Assembly: GCA_910585665.1 (NCBI GenBank)
Contig: CAJUFI010000060.1
Coordinates: 1-27,190, forward strand
DNA from: an uncultured Acetatifactor sp.
GTDB taxonomy: Bacteria; Bacillota; Clostridia; Lachnospirales; Lachnospiraceae
Direction of reading: 5' to 3'
Length of the DNA stretch: 27,190 bases
The position numbers were made by a program, and so were the translations under genes. This document shows positions 22,842 to 27,190 of the stretch, one piece after another (the first letter of the stretch is position 1; every line of letters starts with the position of its first letter). The notes beneath the pieces are model-generated. The model did no database searches. It was not told where the DNA came from and saw only the letters and a list, made by a program, of their open reading frames with translations.

Positions 22842-23726
22842 TCACTTCAATATGATTTGATTGGGCGCGGTATTGTAATAATATACCGCCGCCCCCAGGC
22901 CCTCCATCAGCCGCCTGTTCTCCGGCGTGGTATAGCTCAGCCCCTCCCCGGGGTTCATCAGCCACTCCGGCGCATCGAAGAAAGCGGCCCGGGGTTCCGT
23001 CAGCCGGTAGAAAGCTTCCGACAGGCCGCCGTTTCCATGGTGGCCCATCTGTATGTAGTCGCACTTCAGCTCCTCTGAATACTGCCCCGCGATTTTGTCG
23101 GACATGCCGATACCGATATCCGCGCAGAAGAGCATGGATTCCTGACGGTTCGTCACTTTGATCATCAGGCCGCTGTCATTCCCGATGTCTCTGCTGTTCT
23201 CATAGACATAATTATCGCAGGAATGGAGAATCTTGAACTTCAGGCCGTCAATCTCCAGTTCGTCGCCGGTATACAGGTACGCAACCTTGTCCGAGTCCGA
23301 CATATAGTCCAGGAAAGTCTCATAATACTGGATTTCATCCCATTCATAGCATCTTTCCTTATAAGTCAGGTAATCCACGTCGGGAGCGTAGACCACATCG
23401 ATATCCGACTGCAGCTCGCCCCACAGCCGGTTGAATGCGCCGATATGGTCCGGGTGGGGATGGGTCAGGAACCACGCGTCCACATGGCCGCCCTTCTCCC
23501 GGATCACCGACCGCACATAATCCTCATTCCCCGCGTTGCCGCCGTCCACCACGATCAGCCCGCCGTCCTCGGGCTCTATGGTATAGAACATCGCCTGCTT
23601 TCCCGTGACATCGGCGTATTGGGTGATACGGCAGCCCGGCTTGTACCCAAACCCTGTGAACAGGACCGCTGCGGCCAGCACCGCCACGGCCATGACCTGT
23701 GCAATCCTTTTCTTATGCAGTTCCAT
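22842..23726 (-). CDS. ComEC-like metallo-beta-lactamase fold hydrolase, exported or membrane-anchored
   Basis: A 294-residue metal-dependent hydrolase. A single N-terminal hydrophobic segment (VMAVAVLAAAVLFTGFGY) acts as a signal peptide or anchor. The fold's motifs are present: IVVDGG (strand before the active site), HPHPDH at about residues 89-94 (the HxHxDH zinc site), NDSGLMIKV, LFCADIG (metal-bridging Asp) and MGHHGNGG. The NDSG and HHG arrangement is that of the soluble domain of ComEC/Rec2, a nuclease-like domain, but the ComEC channel is absent. Candidate substrates are nucleic acid or phosphodiesters; this is inference. I chose the ATG at 23726 because AGGTGA lies about ten bases upstream; the GTG three codons earlier is too close to it. 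It follows sigH by 20 bases and ends the operon. Confidence 0.8.
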   Translation of the reverse strand: MELHKKRIAQVMAVAVLAAAVLFTGFGYKPGCRITQYADVTGKQAMFYTIEPEDGGLIVVDGGNAGNEDYVRSVIREKGGHVDAWFLTHPHPDHIGAFNRLWGELQSDIDVVYAPDVDYLTYKERCYEWDEIQYYETFLDYMSDSDKVAYLYTGDELEIDGLKFKILHSCDNYVYENSRDIGNDSGLMIKVTNRQESMLFCADIGIGMSDKIAGQYSEELKCDYIQMGHHGNGGLSEAFYRLTEPRAAFFDAPEWLMNPGEGLSYTTPENRRLMEGLGAAVYYYNTAPNQIILK

Positions 23727-23746
23727 TTCTTTCACTTCACCTGATT

Positions 23747-24364
23747 CTATAGCATTTTTTTGATTTTAGACTTGAGTCTCTGCAGCGCATTGTCCGTGGC
23801 CTTCTCGTCCCGTCCCAGGACTTTGGCGATCTGGCTGTAGCTCATGCCGGTGATGTAGAGGTCCAGCACCTGCTTCTCGAAGTCGCTCAGCTCTTCCTCG
23901 ATCAGTTTCTCCAGGTAGGCCACCCGCTCCTTGTCCAGGAACAGCTCCTCCGGGTTCAGCTTAGTCCGGTCCGCCAGAAGCTCCGACAGCCCCGGCCCCT
24001 CTCTGTCCTCCCCGGTCTCCTCACCGTCCAGGGACACATAGAAATTCAGCGGAAAATGCTTCTTGCGCTTGGCCGCCTGCACCGCCGTATACATCTGCCG
24101 GTTGATGCAGAGCTCCGCAAACGTGCTGAAACTGGCATCCCGGCCCATGTCGTAGTCCTGCACCGCCTTGAACAGCCCGATCATGCCCTCCTGAATCAGA
24201 TCCTCGCTGTCCCCGCCCAGGATGAACATGGACTTGGCCTTTCGGCGCACCAGATTCTTGTACTTGTCGCAGATATAATCCATGATGGCTGTCTCCCCCC
24301 GCCGCAGCCGGTCAATCAGCTCCCCGTCACTGTACTGCCTGTAATTCTCGTCCCTTTCCCCCAT
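23747..24364 (-). CDS. sigH: RNA polymerase sigma factor SigH
   Basis: A 205-residue sigma-70 family factor matching the early-sporulation sigma H (Spo0H). Region 2 covers about residues 25-100, with DLIQEGMIGLFKAVQDYD and the -10 recognition helix FSTFAELCINRQMYTAV. Region 4 is at about 150-200, with the HTH MSYSQIAKVLGRDEKATDNA followed by LQRLKSKIK. The linker contains LNFYVSLDGEETGED, typical of SigH. The position just downstream of cysS-mrnC-rlmB agrees with the conserved Firmicutes order, although the NYN-domain nuclease gene (yacP) that lies between rlmB and sigH in Bacillus is missing. Its presence suggests a sporulation-capable lineage. Ribosome binding site GGAGATG. Confidence 0.92.
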   Translation of the reverse strand: MGERDENYRQYSDGELIDRLRRGETAIMDYICDKYKNLVRRKAKSMFILGGDSEDLIQEGMIGLFKAVQDYDMGRDASFSTFAELCINRQMYTAVQAAKRKKHFPLNFYVSLDGEETGEDREGPGLSELLADRTKLNPEELFLDKERVAYLEKLIEEELSDFEKQVLDLYITGMSYSQIAKVLGRDEKATDNALQRLKSKIKKML

Positions 24365-24395
24365 GTCTAGCGCATCTCCTTTTGCCCGGGCCCCT

Positions 24396-25136
24396 TTACC
24401 CTAATCTCTGGCGCAGGATTTCATAGGCCAGCACCCCCGTGGCCACAGAGGCGTTCAGGGAGTCGATGTCCCCCTTCATGGGGATGGAGGCCACCATGTC
24501 GCACTTCTCTTTCACCAGCCTGCCTACGCCCTCCCCCTCGCTGCCTATGACCAGCCCGATGGGGCCTTTCAGGTCAAGTCCATACATGACAGTGCCGCTC
24601 ATGTCGGCGCAGACGAACCACAGCCCTTCCTTTTTCAGCTCCTCGATGGTCTTGACCAGATTGGTGACTTTCGCCACCGGCGTGTAGTTCAGCGCCCCGG
24701 CGGAAGCCTTGGCCACAGTGGCGGTCAGTCCCACCGCCCGGTTCTTGGGTATGATGACTCCATGGGCCCCCGCCAGGTTCGCCGTGCGGATGATCGCCCC
24801 CAGATTATGGGGATCCTCGATATTGTCCAGCAGTATCAGGAAGGGCGGTTCCTGCTTCTCTCGGGCCCTCTGCAGGATGTCTTCCACCGATGCGTACTCG
24901 TAGGCCGCGGCGATGGCGATGACGCCCTGATGCTTTCCTGTGGAAGAAAGCTGATCCAGACGCTCTTTTGTCACATATTTCACAAGGCAGTCTCCTTTTC
25001 TGGCCTCCTTTTTTATGGTCAGAATCGGTCCGTCCTGACAGCCGTCCAAGATGTAAAGCTTGTCTATGGTCTTGCCGGAACGGAAGGCCTCTATCACCGC
25101 GTTCCTTCCCTCTATGGTAAATTCTTCGTATGCCAT
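24396..25136 (-). CDS. rlmB: 23S rRNA (guanosine-2'-O-)-methyltransferase RlmB
   Basis: A 246-residue SPOUT (TrmH-like) enzyme that methylates the 2'-OH of G2251 (E. coli numbering) in the peptidyl-transferase P-loop, using S-adenosylmethionine. An N-terminal L30e-like RNA-binding domain (about 1-78, EGRNAVIEAFRSG and KHQGVIAIAA) is followed by the knotted catalytic domain. That domain has all three motifs: LDNIEDPHNLGAIIRTA (103-119, with the catalytic Arg), GLVIGSEGEGV (194-204) and IPMKGDIDSLNASVATGVLA (218-237). Length and motifs are complete. The ATG follows GGAGAGAAGAC, 24 bases after the mrnC stop. Confidence 0.93.
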   Translation of the reverse strand: MAYEEFTIEGRNAVIEAFRSGKTIDKLYILDGCQDGPILTIKKEARKGDCLVKYVTKERLDQLSSTGKHQGVIAIAAAYEYASVEDILQRAREKQEPPFLILLDNIEDPHNLGAIIRTANLAGAHGVIIPKNRAVGLTATVAKASAGALNYTPVAKVTNLVKTIEELKKEGLWFVCADMSGTVMYGLDLKGPIGLVIGSEGEGVGRLVKEKCDMVASIPMKGDIDSLNASVATGVLAYEILRQRLG

Positions 25137-25160
25137 GTCTTCTCTCCTATTTTTTATCTG

Positions 25161-25796
25161 TCAAAGACCGGCCAAAGAGATGCCTGTCTTCACCAGATGC
25201 AGCAGCCGCTCCATTTGATCCGTCAGGTACAGATACCCAAGCACCGCTTCGAAGCCAGTGGCTTTCAGATAGTCGGAAAGGCTGGCGTTCTTGGCCGTAG
25301 TGTGCGGTTTTGCGTTCTTTCCTCGCCGGTAAACCGACTGTTCTTCTTCCGTAAGGCTGTCCAGAAGGGTCTGTACGATTTTGGACTGGGCGTTGGCGCT
25401 GACGTACCGCACGGTAATCCGGTGCAGGTCGTTCACGGGACGGTTGGCCTGGGACACTACCATGGTGCGGATGACCAGGTCGTAGACCACATCCCCGATG
25501 TAGGCCAGCGACAAAGCGGAGTAAGAGCGGATGTCCTGGCGCTTTCCCGGAAACGCGGCCGCTATCATCTCCAAAAGGCTCTGGGGACAGACTTCGCGTT
25601 CCGGGACTTTCTCCTGGGCAGATTCTGCGGTATCTATGCCAGGGGAACCTGTCTCTGGTTTGTCTCCCCCGGGGTTCGCGCAGAAGCCCTCCGATTTCCG
25701 GCAGGGCTCCTGTTCTTTCAGACTGCCACAAAAGTCCTCTGCTTCCCGGCAGGGTTCCTGTGCATTTATCAGTTCTTCCTTCATGCCTTCTTCCAT
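25161..25796 (-). CDS. mrnC: Mini-ribonuclease 3 with an N-terminal extension
   Basis: Mini-III is a dimeric RNase III-type nuclease without a double-stranded RNA-binding domain; it matures 23S rRNA. The catalytic domain (about residues 75-205) has SALSLAYIGDVVYDLVIRT, with the catalytic Asp in the GD pair, then AKPHTTAKNASLSDYLKATG and FEAVLGYLYL. The family is usually 130-145 residues; this one is 211. The extra 70 N-terminal residues contain two copies of an EPCRxxExFC unit, rich in Cys, Glu and Gly, unlike anything I know in the family. The start is uncertain: ATG at 25796 or four codons later at 25784, where ATGA overlaps the cysS stop. A much later start inside the extension has no obvious site, so the extension is probably translated. 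Confidence 0.87.
   Translation of the reverse strand: MEEGMKEELINAQEPCREAEDFCGSLKEQEPCRKSEGFCANPGGDKPETGSPGIDTAESAQEKVPEREVCPQSLLEMIAAAFPGKRQDIRSYSALSLAYIGDVVYDLVIRTMVVSQANRPVNDLHRITVRYVSANAQSKIVQTLLDSLTEEEQSVYRRGKNAKPHTTAKNASLSDYLKATGFEAVLGYLYLTDQMERLLHLVKTGISLAGL
25681..25760. repeat. 48-bp imperfect direct repeat in the mrnC extension
   Basis: Two 32-base copies (25681-25712 and 25729-25760), offset by 48 bases, share most positions, including the block CGGCAGGG-TCCTG. They encode EPCRKSEGFC and EPCREAEDFC. The offset is a multiple of three, so the repeat arose or was kept in frame. Confidence 0.65.
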
Positions 25797-27190
25797 TTCA
25801 CGCCCTCACGAGTGTCCTCAAGGACGATTCCCTTCTCCAGCAGCTCGGCACGGATTTCGTCCGCTCTGGCGAAATTTTTCTCTTTCTTGGCGGCCTTGCG
25901 CTCTTCGATTTTTTCCAGGATATAGCTTTCCATGGCGGCGTCCACGCCCCCGCCCGCCTCCGCTTCCATAGCCGCATAGGCCGTGGTCAGATCCAGGGAC
26001 AGCACCTTGTCGAAATCTTCCGCCAGAGCGTATTTCGTGGCATCCGACATCTCCTCCTTCAGCATGTCGTAAAGCACCGTCAGCGCCATGGAGGAATTCA
26101 AATCGTCGCACAGAGCCGCCTGGAACTTCTGCCTGTAAAGTTCCGCTTTCTCCCGGTCCACTTCCCCTTCCTTCCCCAGCCCGCCGATGCGCTTCACCAG
26201 CTTCTCATAGGCCGCCCGGGCATTGTCCAGTGCGTCAAAGGAGAACTCCAGGGGCTTGCGGTAATGGGACTGGAGACAGAACAGCCGGTACACTTTCGGG
26301 TCATAGCCCCTGGACTTCAGCAGAGAAACCGTCAAAAACTCCCCCTTGGACTTGCTCATCTTCCCCGCCTTATCGTTCAGATGATGCACATGAACCCAGT
26401 AATTGCACCATTTATGCCCCAGATAGGCCTCGCTCTGGGCAATCTCGTTGGTGTGATGAGGGAAGATATTGTCCACGCCGCCGCAGTGGATGTCCATGTA
26501 CTCGCCCAGATGCTTCATGGAGATGCAGGAGCACTCGATGTGCCAGCCGGGATACCCCAGCCCCCAGGGGCTCTCCCACTTCAGCTCCTGATCCTCGAAC
26601 TTGGACTTGGTGAACCACAGCACGAAATCCGTCTTGTTCCGCTTGTTCCCATCCTCGTCCACATCGTCCCGCACGCCCACCAGCAGCTCCTCCTCGCTGT
26701 GGTTGGAGAGCACATAATACTCTTTCAGTTTGGAGGTGTCAAAGTAGATGTTCCCGCCGCTCTCATAGGCGAAGCCCTTCTCCAGGAGCCCCTCTATCAT
26801 GTGGATGAACTCAGAAATGCAGTTGGTGGCAGACTCCACCACGTCCGGTGTCTTGATGTTCAGGTCTGCGCAGTCGGCGAAAAAAGCGTCCGTGTAGAAC
26901 TTCGCAATCTCCATCACCGTCTTGTGCTCCCGCTTCGCGCCCTTGAGCATCTTGTCCTCGCCGGTGTCCGCGTCGCTGGACAGATGTCCCACGTCCGTGA
27001 TGTTCATGACCCGCTTCACGTCGTAGCCGATATACCGTAAGGTTTTTTCCAGCAAATCCTCCATAATATAGCTTCTCAGGTTCCCGATATGGGCAAAATG
27101 GTACACCGTGGGGCCGCAGGTGTACATGCCTACCTTTCCCTCCTCATTGGGGATGAACTGCTCCACCTTTCTGGTGAGCGTGTTGTAGAT
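25781..27190 (-). CDS. cysS: Cysteinyl-tRNA synthetase, 5' end outside the window
   Basis: A class Ia aminoacyl-tRNA synthetase that charges tRNA-Cys. The frame is open to the window edge, beginning IYNTLTRKVEQF, which normally follows an initial M and one or two residues, so only two or three codons are missing (469 residues present). The GTG at 27166 is not the true start. Seen: MYTCGPTVYHFAHIGN (zinc Cys and the HIGH-type motif), GWHIECSCIS and DIHCGGVDNIFPHHTNE (remaining zinc ligands and the cysteine pocket), and KMSKSKG. The C-terminal anticodon-binding helices end in RADEIRAELLEKGIVLEDT followed by REGVKWKKA, the classic family end. First gene of the cysS-mrnC-rlmB-sigH-hydrolase operon; its promoter lies outside the window. 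Confidence 0.95.
   Translation of the reverse strand: MYNTLTRKVEQFIPNEEGKVGMYTCGPTVYHFAHIGNLRSYIMEDLLEKTLRYIGYDVKRVMNITDVGHLSSDADTGEDKMLKGAKREHKTVMEIAKFYTDAFFADCADLNIKTPDVVESATNCISEFIHMIEGLLEKGFAYESGGNIYFDTSKLKEYYVLSNHSEEELLVGVRDDVDEDGNKRNKTDFVLWFTKSKFEDQELKWESPWGLGYPGWHIECSCISMKHLGEYMDIHCGGVDNIFPHHTNEIAQSEAYLGHKWCNYWVHVHHLNDKAGKMSKSKGEFLTVSLLKSRGYDPKVYRLFCLQSHYRKPLEFSFDALDNARAAYEKLVKRIGGLGKEGEVDREKAELYRQKFQAALCDDLNSSMALTVLYDMLKEEMSDATKYALAEDFDKVLSLDLTTAYAAMEAEAGGGVDAAMESYILEKIEERKAAKKEKNFARADEIRAELLEKGIVLEDTREGVKWKKA

Noticed and set aside
25760..27040. A 426-residue plus-strand open frame opposite cysS
   Set aside because: Antisense shadow of cysS, which has complete family motifs; the plus-strand peptide shows no recognisable domain.

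Overview
The window looks like chromosomal DNA of a spore-forming Clostridia member, most likely Lachnospiraceae. The right end carries cysS, mrnC, rlmB and sigH in the order familiar from Firmicutes. Strong AGGAGG-type ribosome binding sites and TTGACA/TATAAT promoters support this. All confident genes are on the minus strand, so they read from right to left.

Right part (about 27.2 to 22.8 kb): a housekeeping operon of cysS (its first codons lie outside the window), mrnC with an unusual repeat-bearing N-terminal extension, rlmB, sigH, and a membrane-anchored or secreted ComEC-like metallo-hydrolase. It closes with a strong terminator. Next (22.8 to 17.5 kb) is an efflux unit: a consensus promoter, a TetR-type palindrome, a 1445-residue RND pump with a coiled-coil insertion of about 400 residues, and its likely TetR repressor, then a terminator. 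A monocistronic HscC-type Hsp70 gene with its own promoter follows (17.4 to 15.5 kb).

Middle (15.5 to 15.1 kb): a scar. A 100-bp inverted-repeat element abuts the hscC stop codon, next to the internally deleted, frameshifted remains of an S41-family peptidase gene.

Left part (15.0 to 0.8 kb): the most interesting region, a tightly packed run of nine genes behind one consensus promoter, plus yesL. In transcription order it encodes a lipoprotein solute-binding protein, a 971-residue solute-binding protein with two sugar-binding-like beta modules in front, a permease pair, a membrane-anchored NHL/TPR protein, a YIP1-like membrane protein, a large secreted DUF5696-type protein that may be a glycosidase, and a second permease pair. 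A terminator precedes a YesL-type membrane protein gene. No ATPase is encoded, so the transporters probably borrow a shared MsmK/UgpC-type ATPase. My inference is a cell-surface machine that binds, possibly trims, and imports a complex glycan or glycopeptide; the substrate cannot be read from sequence.

Far left (0.75 to 0 kb): gene debris. It holds two broken XRE-type HTH genes in opposite orientation, a 38-codon gene tail, and two rho-independent terminators. By eye the left 15 kb is less GC-rich than the right 12 kb; I did not compute this.
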